64,000 nucleotides of DNA from Rhodococcus sp. KRD197 (GCF_017168235.1 NZ_JABFAO010000001.1:394048-458047); one strand, 5' to 3'. Shown: positions 7,740-16,504, counted from the first letter of the stretch. Numbers and translations are program-made. The notes: generated from the letters alone by a model not told the origin.

Positions 7740-8809
7740 ACGGGCTGTCGGTACGCGGACTGGTCGCGTCCTACGGCGCCCGGGAGGTTCTCTCCGGTGT
7801 CGATCTGGATCTCGCTGCGGGGGAAATGCTCGCCATCCTCGGCCCTTCCGGTTGCGGAAAAACCACCCTGCTGCGGTCGATTGCGGGATTGCACCGCATC
7901 GATCGAGGCCGAGTGGAACTCGACGAACGTGTGTTGGCGGAGCCGACATCGATCCACATTGCTCCCGAGGATCGCAACATCGGTCTGATGCCTCAGGAAG
8001 GTGGGCTGTTTCCGCATCTGAGCGTCGGGGAGAATATCGGCTTCGGCTTGGTGAAAGCGTTCCCGCACAAGAGGATCGGGGATCGAAAACAACGGCGTGC
8101 ACGGGTCGAGGCCATGCTCGAGCTCGTGGGGTTGCCGGGGGCAACCGATGCCAGGCCCAGCGAGATGTCGGGCGGGCAGCAGCAACGTATCGCGCTGGCC
8201 CGCGCCCTCGCACCGAAGCCCGCGGTGATTCTGATGGACGAGCCGTTCGCCTCGCTCGATCCAGGACTCCGTGTGGGAATCCGCCAAGAGGTCCGCGCAT
8301 TGCTGAAAGAGAGCAAGACACCCGCGCTTCTGGTGACGCACGATCGCGCCGAGGCGATGACCACCGCAGACCGCGTCACTGTGCTGCTCGGTGGCCGCGC
8401 TGCACAGACTGCCACTCCGGAGCAGCTGTACCGCCTGCCGAGTTCCATCGAAGTCGGTAGGTTCGTCGGTGAATCGATCCTCCTCGACGCGGACCGCACA
8501 GGGGCCGCGGCCGAAACCATACTCGGAACCATCGCCGTCGTCGGGAGCGCTGCAGGGCAAGGTCAGGTGCTGGTGCGGCCGGAGCAGCTCGAGCCGGTCA
8601 TCGACCCGAACGGGAGCTTCCACGTCGTCGCAACAGAGTTCGCCGGTCCTTACACGCTTGTCACCTCTCGACACGTTGTGACCGGTGACTCGGTGACCTC
8701 ATGGGTCACCGGAAGCGGCTCCATCGCGATCGGTTCCACCGTGCGTTTGGTGGTCGACGGGCCGGTGCCCTTCTTCGGAGAGGCTGCCTCCGCGGCGGAC
8801 GAACACTGA
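7736..8809 (+). CDS. iron(III) ABC transporter ATPase (FbpC type)
   Basis: 357 residues starting at the GTG that overlaps the permease stop. Motifs: Walker A GPSGCGKTT near residue 37, Q-loop LMPQEGGLFPHL, signature MSGGQQQR, Walker B ILMDEPFASLD, switch His in LVTHDRAEAM. A C-terminal TOBE-like domain follows (VLVRPEQLEPVID onward). The aromatic-poor Q-loop with GGLFPHL is typical of FbpC. It supplies energy for ferric iron import. The gene ends 24 bases before a convergent chelatase gene, with no clear terminator between them. Confidence 0.9.
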   Translation: MNGLSVRGLVASYGAREVLSGVDLDLAAGEMLAILGPSGCGKTTLLRSIAGLHRIDRGRVELDERVLAEPTSIHIAPEDRNIGLMPQEGGLFPHLSVGENIGFGLVKAFPHKRIGDRKQRRARVEAMLELVGLPGATDARPSEMSGGQQQRIALARALAPKPAVILMDEPFASLDPGLRVGIRQEVRALLKESKTPALLVTHDRAEAMTTADRVTVLLGGRAAQTATPEQLYRLPSSIEVGRFVGESILLDADRTGAAAETILGTIAVVGSAAGQGQVLVRPEQLEPVIDPNGSFHVVATEFAGPYTLVTSRHVVTGDSVTSWVTGSGSIAIGSTVRLVVDGPVPFFGEAASAADEH

Positions 8810-8833
8810 CTGCGAGCTCGAGATCGGACTCGA

Positions 8834-9598
8834 TCAGGCGGATCGCCGTGTGTGCAATCGACGCGCTGCGGCGTCGTAGCGATTGGATACCACCTCGGCC
8901 ACGAGGGCATGGTCCCCGAGAACGCCGGCCAGACGCACTTCGGTGAGAGGTGCGTCGCGGGTGTAGGTATCGATGGCACCGGACACGCGGTCGGTCAACA
9001 GACCGGGCGCGAGGAACCACGGCGCGACGACGAGCGTGCGAGCCCCCGCCGCTCTCAACCGCGTGAGCGACTCGGCGGGGCCCGGACTCGGCGCCGTGGC
9101 GAAACACGTCACGGCAGCTCTCCATGACGTTCCGAACCGGACGCGTTCGGCGAGCGCGCATGCGCGGAGGTTGGCGGCTGCACTCGATGATCCGACGGCG
9201 GCGACGGCGACACCGATACCTGGATCGTCCGACTCGACACCCGCTTCCTGTATTCGGTCACGAAGGGCATCCACCAGAAGCCGATCATCGCCGAGAACCT
9301 CGCTCTGTACGAAGGTCGACCGCGGGTGCCGTCGACGCGCCGCGTCGACAATCGCCGGCAGATCCACACGCGCATGGAACGCGCTTCCGAGTAGCAGCGG
9401 GACGATCACAGCCGCCTCGGCGCCCCCAGCCACGACGTCGTCGACAACGTCCTCGACGCTCGGCTCGGTCAAGTCCAGAAACGCCACCCGCACGTCCAGA
9501 TCGGGCCTACGTGCACGGATCCGATCGACGACGGTGGCAACGGTCCGCGCCGAACGCGGATCACGACTGCCATGGGCGACGGCGATCAGAGTGCTCAT
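8834..9598 (-). CDS. sirohydrochlorin chelatase-like protein (CbiX family)
   Basis: 254 residues on the minus strand. It opens MSTLIAVAHGSRDPRS, the CbiX signature with the metal-site His, and contains PLLLGSAFHARVDLP with a second conserved His. A second half with LVVAPWFLAPGLLTDRV shows the tandem CbiX layout. The likely reaction is iron insertion into sirohydrochlorin to make siroheme, the cofactor of the sulfite reductase encoded at the head of this operon; M. tuberculosis has a similar gene (Rv2393) in the same place. Cobalt chelation is an alternative. It overlaps cysN by 4 bases and is the last gene of the sirA-cysH-cysD-cysN cluster. Confidence 0.88.
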   Translation of the reverse strand: MSTLIAVAHGSRDPRSARTVATVVDRIRARRPDLDVRVAFLDLTEPSVEDVVDDVVAGGAEAAVIVPLLLGSAFHARVDLPAIVDAARRRHPRSTFVQSEVLGDDRLLVDALRDRIQEAGVESDDPGIGVAVAAVGSSSAAANLRACALAERVRFGTSWRAAVTCFATAPSPGPAESLTRLRAAGARTLVVAPWFLAPGLLTDRVSGAIDTYTRDAPLTEVRLAGVLGDHALVAEVVSNRYDAAARRLHTRRSA

Positions 9599-10956
9599 AC
9601 AGGCTCTGCAGTACCGGATTCTGCAGTGCCGGCTTCTGGGATACCGAGCTCGACGGCCGAGAGGGCGTCGCCGACGAGACCGGCGGCCAAAGTGTTTCCG
9701 CCTGCCGGGTCGATGAGCAGGAAGCTGCCGGTGTGACGGTTGACGGCATAGTCGTCGGCGACGATCGGTTCCGCGACACGCACCGATATCCGGCCGATGT
9801 CGTTGAGCTCCAACGACTCCGGTGACGGCTCAGCGGTGAGGTTCTGCTCGTCGAACTTTTCTACGAGAGAACCCACGATGGCCTGGGTGGTTCGCGTTCC
9901 GTGCTTGAGGAGCAGCCGTGCACCGGGGCGCAGAGGCTTTTCGGCGAGCCAGCAGACCGTGGCCTCGAATTCACCGATTGGTTCCGGGGCATCGGAGGGA
10001 GAGACGATGGTGTCGCCGCGCGAGACGTCGACGTCGTCGGCCAGGATGAGGGTGACGCTCCGGCCGGCACTTGCCGTGCCGAGTTCGCCGTCGGCGGTGT
10101 CGATGCGTTCGACCGTCGTGCGTGTTCCCGACGGGAGGACGAGAACCTCGTCACCGGGGGAGACGGTTCCCGCGGCCACCTGGCCCGCGTACCCGCGGTA
10201 GTCGGGGAAGTCTGCAGTGCGCGGACGGATGACGTACTGCACCGGGAAACGCAGACCCACACGGTGCGGTTCGGCGTCCACCGGCACCGACTCCAGGTGC
10301 TCGATGAGGGTGGGCCCGTCGTAGTACGGGGTGTTGGTGGAACGGACCGCGACGTTGTCGCCGTGCAGGGCCGACACAGGGATTTCGATGACGTCTTCGG
10401 TGGCCCAGCCGAGGGACGAGGTGAGCGAGTTGAATTCGGCGGAGATGTCGGCGAACACCCGAGCCGGGTCCTCGACGAGGTCGATCTTGTTGACGGCCAA
10501 GACCAGCCTGGGTACACCGAGGAGCGCCAGCACGGCGGCGTGTCGTCGAGTCTGAGTGATGACACCCTTCCGGGCGTCGACCAGGAGAATCACCAGCTGG
10601 GCCGTAGACGCGCCGGAGACCGTGTTACGGGTGTACTGCACGTGGCCCGGAGTGTCGGCGAGTACGAACGATCTTGCGGGAGTGGCGAAGTACCGGTAGG
10701 CCACGTCGATCGTGATGCCCTGTTCGCGTTCGGCGCGCAGACCGTCGACCAACAGCGACAGGTCCGGAGTGCTCAGTCCTCGGTCGACGGATGCACGTGT
10801 GACGGCGTCGATCTGGTCGGCGAGAACCGATTTGGTGTCGTACAGCAGGCGGCCGACGAGGGTGGACTTGCCGTCGTCCACACTGCCGGCGGTAGCCAAG
10901 CGCAGAAGCTGTGAGCCTGCGGAATGACGCGAGGGGGCAGAAGTTGAAATGCTCAT
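9595..10956 (-). CDS. cysN: sulfate adenylyltransferase subunit 1 (GTPase)
   Basis: 453 residues from an ATG overlapping the cysD stop by one base. It is an EF-Tu-like GTPase: P-loop GSVDDGKST (24-32), DTPGHVQYTRN switch, and NKID base-recognition motif, followed by beta-barrel domains. With CysD it makes APS from sulfate and ATP, driven by GTP. Many mycobacteria encode a CysNC fusion with APS kinase; this protein ends at the CysN length, so no APS kinase domain is attached. That suits a pathway that reduces APS directly. Confidence 0.93.
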   Translation of the reverse strand: MSISTSAPSRHSAGSQLLRLATAGSVDDGKSTLVGRLLYDTKSVLADQIDAVTRASVDRGLSTPDLSLLVDGLRAEREQGITIDVAYRYFATPARSFVLADTPGHVQYTRNTVSGASTAQLVILLVDARKGVITQTRRHAAVLALLGVPRLVLAVNKIDLVEDPARVFADISAEFNSLTSSLGWATEDVIEIPVSALHGDNVAVRSTNTPYYDGPTLIEHLESVPVDAEPHRVGLRFPVQYVIRPRTADFPDYRGYAGQVAAGTVSPGDEVLVLPSGTRTTVERIDTADGELGTASAGRSVTLILADDVDVSRGDTIVSPSDAPEPIGEFEATVCWLAEKPLRPGARLLLKHGTRTTQAIVGSLVEKFDEQNLTAEPSPESLELNDIGRISVRVAEPIVADDYAVNRHTGSFLLIDPAGGNTLAAGLVGDALSAVELGIPEAGTAESGTAEPV

Positions 10957-11966
10957 CAGAAGTATCCTTCGCGCTTGCGGTCTTCCATGGCAGCCTCGGA
11001 GACGCGGTCGTCGCCTCGGGTGGCTCCACGTTCGGTGAGCCTGGACGCAGCGACCTCGGCGAGGATGGCTTCGTTGTCGGCGGCCTCGGACAGGACAGCT
11101 CCGGTGGTGGAGCCGTCGCCGACGGTGCGGTAGCGGACGGACAGTGTCTGCAGGTCTTCCGATTCGGTCGGACCACCCCAGACGCCGGGGGTCATCCACA
11201 TGCCGTCGCGTTGATACACGGGGCGCTGGTGCGCGTAGTAGATGCTGGCGAGTTCGACGTTGTCGCGAGCGATGTAGCGCCAGATGTCGAGTTCGGTGAA
11301 GTTGCTGAGCGGGAAGACACGCACCTGCTCGCCGGGGGAGTGCTTACCGTTGTACAGGTTCCACAGTTCTGGGCGCTGCTTCTTCGGATCCCACTGACCG
11401 AAAGCATTGCGCAAGGAAAAGATTCGCTCCTTGGCGCGTGCGCGTTCCTCGTCGCGGCGAGCGCCGCCGAAGACGGCGTCGAAACGGTTCTCCGAGATGG
11501 CGTCGAGCAGTGGAACCGTCTGAAGTGGGTTGCGAATGCCGTCGGGACGTTCGGTGAGTCGACCGTCGGCGAGGTAGTCCTCGACCTTGGCCACATGGAG
11601 GCGCAGGTTGTACTTCGCCACGACGTGGTCTCGGAAGTCCAGTACTTCTTGCAGGTTGTGGCCGGTGTCGACGTGCAGGAGCGCGAACGGCAGCGGAGCC
11701 GGCCAGAACGCCTTGATGGCCAGGTGCAGGAGCACCGTCGAATCCTTGCCGCCCGAGAACAGGATGACAGGGCGCTCGAACTCGCCCGCCACCTCGCGAA
11801 AGATGTGGATGGCCTCGGACTCGAGCGCGTCGAGGGTGTCGAAGCGGTCGCTGTCGAGAAGGGTCCGCCCTGCCGTCGTCACAGTCGCCCCGTTCGTTGG
11901 TGTCTGGGTTCTCGCTGGGTCGATCGCTGTCGATGTCGTCACGGTGATGTCCGTTTCCACTGTCAT
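10956..11966 (-). CDS. cysD: sulfate adenylyltransferase subunit 2
   Basis: 336 residues; the ATG at 11966 overlaps the cysH stop by 4 bases and was chosen for that reason over an upstream in-frame ATG. The ATP-pyrophosphatase PP-loop SGGKDST is at residues 71-77, after a variable N-terminal extension of about 35 residues. GGARRDEERARAKERIFS and the C-terminal RKREGYF are CysD hallmarks. It forms the ATP sulfurylase complex with CysN (sulfate + ATP to APS). Confidence 0.94.
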   Translation of the reverse strand: MTVETDITVTTSTAIDPARTQTPTNGATVTTAGRTLLDSDRFDTLDALESEAIHIFREVAGEFERPVILFSGGKDSTVLLHLAIKAFWPAPLPFALLHVDTGHNLQEVLDFRDHVVAKYNLRLHVAKVEDYLADGRLTERPDGIRNPLQTVPLLDAISENRFDAVFGGARRDEERARAKERIFSLRNAFGQWDPKKQRPELWNLYNGKHSPGEQVRVFPLSNFTELDIWRYIARDNVELASIYYAHQRPVYQRDGMWMTPGVWGGPTESEDLQTLSVRYRTVGDGSTTGAVLSEAADNEAILAEVAASRLTERGATRGDDRVSEAAMEDRKREGYF

Positions 11967-12685
11967 GATGCGTGCAATCCGCATTCGGTCTTGGCTTTGC
12001 CGGCCCATCGGCCGCTGCGCGGATCGGCGCCGGGGGCTGGCTTGACGGTGCACGGAGCGCACCCGATCGATGGATACCCCTCGTCGACGAGGGGGTTGAC
12101 GAGAATGGAGTGCTCGTCGATATAGCGCTGCATGTCGTCATCCGACCAGGCTGCGATCGGGTTGATCTTCACGAGCCCGAATGCGTCGTCGAAGGAGATG
12201 AGAGGCGCGTTGGCGCGCGTGGGTGCTTCGACGCGGCGGATGCCCGTGACCCAGGCGCTGTAGTTCGCCAGTTCCTTCTTCAAGGGGGCGACCTTGCGTA
12301 GCGCGCAGCAGCGGTTGGGCTCGCGTGCGAACAGGTCTTTGCCCTCTGTCACGTCCTGCTGGGCGACGGTCTGTTCGGCGCGTGCGTTGACGATGTTGAC
12401 GCCGTAGACGGCCTCGACGGCGTCGCGAGTTCCGATGGTCTCGGCGAAGTGGTAGCCGGTGTCGAGGAACAAGACGTCGACGCCCGGATGTACTTGGGCG
12501 GCAAGGTGAACCAGCACCGCATCTTGCATGTTGGACGCGACGATGAAGTGCTTACCGAACTCGCGTTCGGTCCACTCCAACAAGTCGATCGCGCCGGCTC
12601 CGTCCAGGTCGCGGGCGCCTCGTTCGGCGATCGCCTTCAGTTCCTCCACCGAGAGGTCCATCCGTGTCGAACTCTGTGCGTTCAT
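11963..12685 (-). CDS. cysH: APS reductase (4Fe-4S, CysH family)
   Basis: 240 residues, start at ATG 12685 which overlaps the sirA stop by 4 bases. It has the CysH core (LFLDTGYHFAETI) and both cysteine pairs that bind a 4Fe-4S cluster: CC in NRCCALRKV and CxxC in SIGCAPCT. Those pairs mark assimilatory APS reductases as opposed to PAPS reductases, which lack them. The C-terminal ECGLHAS holds the catalytic Cys. It reduces APS to sulfite, which SirA then reduces to sulfide. Confidence 0.93.
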   Translation of the reverse strand: MNAQSSTRMDLSVEELKAIAERGARDLDGAGAIDLLEWTEREFGKHFIVASNMQDAVLVHLAAQVHPGVDVLFLDTGYHFAETIGTRDAVEAVYGVNIVNARAEQTVAQQDVTEGKDLFAREPNRCCALRKVAPLKKELANYSAWVTGIRRVEAPTRANAPLISFDDAFGLVKINPIAAWSDDDMQRYIDEHSILVNPLVDEGYPSIGCAPCTVKPAPGADPRSGRWAGKAKTECGLHAS

Positions 12686-14406
12686 CGCAAATCCGCCTCG
12701 TCTGCTCGTACTGCCCATTGCGCGAACCGCTCGTCCTCGTCCTTGTTCTTGACGAAATTGCGCACCACACGTTCGATGTAGTCACCGAGCTCGGTGCTGT
12801 TCACCTTGTGCTGTCGCAGCTTTCGGCCGAACGCACTGTCCAGGCCGAGGCTGCCACCCAAGTGAACCTGGAAGCCCTCGACTTGATTCCCGTCGCCGTC
12901 GTCGACCAGTTGGCCCTTGAATCCGATGTCGGCGATCTGCGACCGCGCGCAGGAGTTGGGGCACCCGTTGATGTTGATGGTCACCGGTACGTCGAGTTGG
13001 TTGTTGATATCTGCCAGGCGCTGTTCGAGGTCGGGAACGAGGACCTGCGAGCGCTTGCGGGTTTCGGCGAACGAGAGCTTGCAGAACTCGATTCCACTGC
13101 ACGCCATCAGATTCTTTCGCCAGTGCGACGGGCGAGCGGGCAGGCCCAGCGCATCCAGGTCGGCGATGAGCTCTTCGAGCTTGTCGTCGGCAACGTCGAG
13201 CACGATCAACTTCTGATACGGAGTGAAGCGCAGGCGGTCCGAGCCGGCTTTCTCGGCGGCGTCGGCGATCTTGGCCATGATCGTGCCCGATATCCGACCC
13301 GCAATCGGGGCGACACCGACGGCATTGAGGCCGTTCTTGAGCTTCTGGACGCCCACGTGATCACGTGGCCGAGCGGGCTTTTCGGGCGCGGGCCCGTCGA
13401 TCAGCTTGCGGTGCAGGTACTCGTCCTCGAGTACCTGCCGAAACTTCTCGATGCCCCAATCCTTGATCAGGAACTTCAGGCGTGCCTTGGTGCGCAGGCG
13501 ACGGTAGCCGTAGTCCCGGAAGATCGACACGACGCCTTCCCACACGTCGGGCACGTCCTCGAGTGGCACCCAGACCCCGACGCGCTGCGCGAGCATCGGG
13601 TTGGTGGACAAGCCGCCGCCGACCCAAAGGTCCAGCCCGGGGCCGTGTTCGGGATGGTTCACTCCGATGAATGCGACGTCGTTGATCTCGTGTACCACGT
13701 CCTGCAAACCGGAGATGGCCGTCTTGAACTTGCGCGGCAGATTCGAGTATTCGGGCTTGCCGATGTAGCGCTCGACGATCTGGTCGATGGCTGGGGTCGG
13801 GTCGAGTATCTCGTCGACAGCCTCGCCGGCCAGTGGCGATCCGAGGACGACGCGGGGGCAGTCGCCGCATGCTTCCGTCGTCTTCAGGCCGACGGCTTCG
13901 ATGCGGCGCCAGATCTCGGGAACGTTCTCCACCTCGATCCAGTGGTACTGCACGTTCTCGCGATCCGACAGGTCCGCGGTGTCACGCGCGAACTCCTGTG
14001 AGATACCCGCGAGGGTGCGGAACTGTTCGATGTTCAGCGCTCCGGCGTCGCAGCGGATGCGCATCATGAAGTACTTGGCTTCGAGCAGGTCGATGTTCTC
14101 ATCGCCCGTGAACGTGCCGTCGTACCCCTGCTCGCGCTGGGTGTAGAGGCCCCACCAGCGGAAGCGGCCGCGCAGGTCGCCCTTGTCGATGCTGTCGAAG
14201 CCCTGTTTGGAGTAGATGTTCTCGATCCGGGCGCGCACGTTGAGCGGATTGTCGTCCTTCTTGGACTGCTCGTTGGCGTTCAGGGGCTCTCGGTAGCCGA
14301 GCGCCCACTGGCCTTCGGCGCGGCGTTTCGTCGGCCGTGCGGTCCGCTCGCGACGGGCGACGGGCGCCTCTACGGCTTCTTGGGAGGCGTCGGTGGTCGA
14401 CGACAT
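12682..14406 (-). CDS. sirA: ferredoxin-type sulfite reductase (siroheme, 4Fe-4S)
   Basis: 574 residues from an ATG at 14406, chosen because AGGAG lies 6 bases before it; an in-frame ATG at 14421 lacks a ribosome site. The two half-repeats of the nitrite/sulfite reductase family are present. The cluster/siroheme cysteines appear as CSGIEFCKLSF and, about 40 residues later, CPNSCARSQ. Other landmarks are RFRWWGLYTQRE and ECGDCPRVVLGSPLAG. It reduces sulfite to sulfide with six electrons, probably from ferredoxin. It could be confused with nitrite reductase, but its operon with cysH/cysD/cysN and the chelatase settles the role. A Cys-rich leader ORF precedes it by 128 bases. Confidence 0.93.
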   Translation of the reverse strand: MSSTTDASQEAVEAPVARRERTARPTKRRAEGQWALGYREPLNANEQSKKDDNPLNVRARIENIYSKQGFDSIDKGDLRGRFRWWGLYTQREQGYDGTFTGDENIDLLEAKYFMMRIRCDAGALNIEQFRTLAGISQEFARDTADLSDRENVQYHWIEVENVPEIWRRIEAVGLKTTEACGDCPRVVLGSPLAGEAVDEILDPTPAIDQIVERYIGKPEYSNLPRKFKTAISGLQDVVHEINDVAFIGVNHPEHGPGLDLWVGGGLSTNPMLAQRVGVWVPLEDVPDVWEGVVSIFRDYGYRRLRTKARLKFLIKDWGIEKFRQVLEDEYLHRKLIDGPAPEKPARPRDHVGVQKLKNGLNAVGVAPIAGRISGTIMAKIADAAEKAGSDRLRFTPYQKLIVLDVADDKLEELIADLDALGLPARPSHWRKNLMACSGIEFCKLSFAETRKRSQVLVPDLEQRLADINNQLDVPVTININGCPNSCARSQIADIGFKGQLVDDGDGNQVEGFQVHLGGSLGLDSAFGRKLRQHKVNSTELGDYIERVVRNFVKNKDEDERFAQWAVRADEADLR

Positions 14407-14534
14407 CTGTAGCTCCTGCATCTTGGGTACTTCCGCGCGGTCGAGCGGGCATGAGACTCATCACTCGCACACGCATCCGGACGGATGTTGGTTCTGAGGG
14501 GGTCGGAATCGAGCGGGCCGGGCGCGAAGCTCGG

Positions 14535-14603
14535 CTACAGGCTCATTCGGCATCGACACGACGAGCTGCAGACACGCTTGAGATCGACGTGGCGTCGCGC
14601 CAC
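14535..14603 (-). CDS. Cys-rich leader peptide upstream of sirA operon
   Basis: A short minus-strand ORF ending in TAG at 14535-14537. From the GTG at 14603 it encodes 22 residues beginning VARRHVDLKRV and ending CSSSCRCRMSL, with three Cys codons in seven. The RRHVDL segment followed by Ser and Cys residues resembles the small leader peptides found upstream of sulfur-assimilation genes across actinobacteria. In-frame starts at 14627 (GTG) and 14636 (ATG) would give 31 or 34 codons including the stop; a GGGAT stretch precedes the 14603 GTG. Translation stalling at the Cys codons when cysteine is short would plausibly raise sirA expression. Regulation is inferred, and the start is uncertain. 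Confidence 0.55.
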   Translation of the reverse strand: MARRHVDLKRVCSSSCRCRMSL

Positions 14604-14670
14604 AAGTCTAATCCCGAAGTCGGTCACGGCGACCATTGTGCCATGGCATCGGCCCTGGTCCGACCCGGGG

Positions 14671-14704
14671 AGCCTATTTACCCCATTTTTTCGGTAAATA
14701 GGCT
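14671..14704. promoter_or_regulatory. perfect 12-bp inverted repeat between sirA leader and hemW
   Basis: AGCCTATTTACC at 14671-14682 is repeated perfectly in inverse at 14693-14704 (GGTAAATAGGCT), with a 10-base T-rich spacer. The element is strikingly AT-rich for this DNA and lies in the control region between the sirA leader (minus) and hemW (plus). It is more likely a repressor operator than a terminator, because transcription diverges here. The regulator is unknown. Confidence 0.6.
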
Positions 14705-14764
14705 GGCAGAGCCGAGGACGGCCGCACGGCGCGGGAGAGGCGCGCGCTCTGGGAGACTGATCCG

Positions 14765-15976
14765 GTGAACCTTCTCGACGCGCAGCCATCGAAGACGCTC
14801 GATCTGCCCGACGAGGCGTTCGAGGGGCTCGGACAGCGTCCGTTCGGGATCTACGTGCACGTGCCGTTCTGTGCCACCCGATGTGGGTACTGCGACTTCA
14901 ACACCTACACCGCCGGTGAGCTGGGCACGTCCGCCTCCCCGCAGTCGTGGCTCGAGGGATTGCGCCGCGAGCTCGACGCCGCGGCGTCGTTGATGGAGCA
15001 GCGCGGCGGGCGAGTCCCGACCGCGGACACGGTGTTCGTCGGCGGCGGAACCCCGTCGCTGCTCGGCGGGGATGGCTTGGCCGATGTACTCGACGCCGTT
15101 CGCGAGAGCGTCGGACTGAGCGAGAGCGCCGAGGTGACGACGGAATCGAACCCGGAATCGACCTCCCCGGCATTCTTCGAGCGCCTGCGCAGCGCCGGTT
15201 TCACAAGGATTTCCCTCGGTATGCAGTCGGCAGCGCCTCATGTGCTTGCCGTCCTCGATCGCACGCACACACCGGGACGCGCCGTCGAGGCAGCGAAGGA
15301 GGCGCGTTCTGCAGGCTTCGATCACGTCAACCTCGATTTGATCTACGGAACTCCTGGAGAACGTCCGGAGGATCTCGACCGGTCGCTCGACGCTGTCTTG
15401 GATGCGGGCGTCGATCACGTGTCGGCGTACGCGCTCATCGTCGAGGACGGCACCGCAATGGCTCGTAAGGTCCGGCGCGGTGAACTGCCCATGCCCGACG
15501 ACGACGTGCTGGCAAGCAGGTACGAGCGCATCGACGAGGTGCTCGCACGCGCGGGTCTGCACTGGTACGAGGTGTCGAACTGGGCCACGAACTCAGCTGC
15601 CGAGTGCAAGCACAATGTCGGCTACTGGGACGGCGGTGACTGGTGGGGTGCCGGCCCCGGTGCGCACAGTCACATCGGTGGCACGCGGTTCTGGAACGTC
15701 AAGCATCCTGCTCGATATGCCGAGAAGTTGGCGGCGGGTGAGTTCCCGGTGGCGGGCAGTGAACTGCTCACCGCGGAGGATCGGCACCTCGAGGAGCTCA
15801 TGCTCAGGATCCGGCTGCGGACCGGGCTACCGGCGGCGGTTCTCGACGACAGCGAACGTCGTGCCGCCGAGCAGGTGGTGGCCGATGGGCTGATGACAGC
15901 TGAGGGGGACCGCTTCGTTCTGACCGATCGCGGACGCCTGCTCGCCGACGCCATCGTGCGCTCTATTGCGACCTAG
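14765..15976 (+). CDS. hemW: radical SAM heme chaperone/oxidase-like protein HemW
   Basis: 403 residues from a GTG start. The radical-SAM cluster motif CxxxCxxC is at Cys36, Cys40 and Cys43 (HVPFCATRCGYCDF). GGGTPSLL, TTESNPES and GMQSAAPHVL are typical of the HemN/HemW family. The sequence lacks the HemN-specific N-terminal features and fits the shorter HemW length; HemW binds heme and is thought to insert it into respiratory proteins rather than oxidise coproporphyrinogen. It is a single gene ending at a strong stem-loop. Confidence 0.88.
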   Translation: MNLLDAQPSKTLDLPDEAFEGLGQRPFGIYVHVPFCATRCGYCDFNTYTAGELGTSASPQSWLEGLRRELDAAASLMEQRGGRVPTADTVFVGGGTPSLLGGDGLADVLDAVRESVGLSESAEVTTESNPESTSPAFFERLRSAGFTRISLGMQSAAPHVLAVLDRTHTPGRAVEAAKEARSAGFDHVNLDLIYGTPGERPEDLDRSLDAVLDAGVDHVSAYALIVEDGTAMARKVRRGELPMPDDDVLASRYERIDEVLARAGLHWYEVSNWATNSAAECKHNVGYWDGGDWWGAGPGAHSHIGGTRFWNVKHPARYAEKLAAGEFPVAGSELLTAEDRHLEELMLRIRLRTGLPAAVLDDSERRAAEQVVADGLMTAEGDRFVLTDRGRLLADAIVRSIAT

Positions 15977-15978
15977 TT

Positions 15979-16042
15979 CCGCCGAGATCGAGGTTGTGCA
16001 CCGAAAACGCGCCGAATTGCTACACAACTTCGATCTCGGCGG
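15979..16042. terminator. bidirectional terminator-like stem-loop
   Basis: CCGCCGAGATCGAGGTTGTG (15979-15998) and CACAACTTCGATCTCGGCGG (16023-16042) pair over 20 bases with one mismatch around a 24-base loop. It sits between the ends of hemW and the convergent small gene, where a bidirectional terminator is expected. There is no U-tract. Confidence 0.6.
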
Positions 16043-16051
16043 GGGAGGGGA

Positions 16052-16357
16052 TCAGGCGCCGAGGAGGTCGTAATCGAACACGCGGGCATGCAGAACAGTC
16101 CGACTGCGCAGCGCTGCCCGCACGGCTCGGTGCAGACCGTCCTCGAGATAAACCACTCCGCGGTAGTGCACGGCATGCGGAAACAGGTCGCCGTAGAACG
16201 TCGAATCCTCGGAGAGCAGCCGGTCGAGTTCGAGCACCTTGGTCGTCGTCACGATCTCGTCCAGACGCAGTTGACGCGGCGGGATCCTGGCCCAGTCTCG
16301 AAGTGAGAGCCCGTGATCCGGATACGGCTTTCCGTCCCTGACACCCTTGAAGATCAT
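16052..16357 (-). CDS. conserved small protein with ParB/sulfiredoxin-like DGLHR motif
   Basis: 101 residues on the minus strand, next to hrcA as is Rv2375 in M. tuberculosis, which it resembles. The order of elements (IRLDEIVTTTKVLELDRLL, then VYLEDGLHRAVRAALRSRTVLHARVFDYD) recalls the ParB/sulfiredoxin fold, in which a D-G-x-H-R loop contacts nucleotide or phosphate. That is an inference from the motif; no biochemical role is known to me. The ATG at 16357 is the first good start; the reading frame stays open upstream (LDFDDVRH), so a longer product is possible. Confidence 0.65.
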   Translation of the reverse strand: MIFKGVRDGKPYPDHGLSLRDWARIPPRQLRLDEIVTTTKVLELDRLLSEDSTFYGDLFPHAVHYRGVVYLEDGLHRAVRAALRSRTVLHARVFDYDLLGA

Positions 16358-16504
16358 GTGTCGTACGTCGTCGAAGTCGAGTTGGCCACCGGACCACAGT
16401 AAGGCCTTTCGGCGGTGATCGTGCGGCGGCTACTAGACTCGAGCGATGGATCGATAGTGGCGGCGTCGTAGCTGCCCGCACGGGAGGATCGGAGGGGACG
16501 GAAG

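Noticed and set aside
12682..14406. Ferredoxin-nitrite reductase (NirA) assignment
   Set aside because: Same family as sulfite reductase, but operon with APS reductase, ATP sulfurylase and a siroheme chelatase fits sulfite.
16358..16504. CIRCE element upstream of hrcA
   Set aside because: No TTAGCACTC-N9-GAGTGCTAA-like inverted repeat in the upstream DNA.
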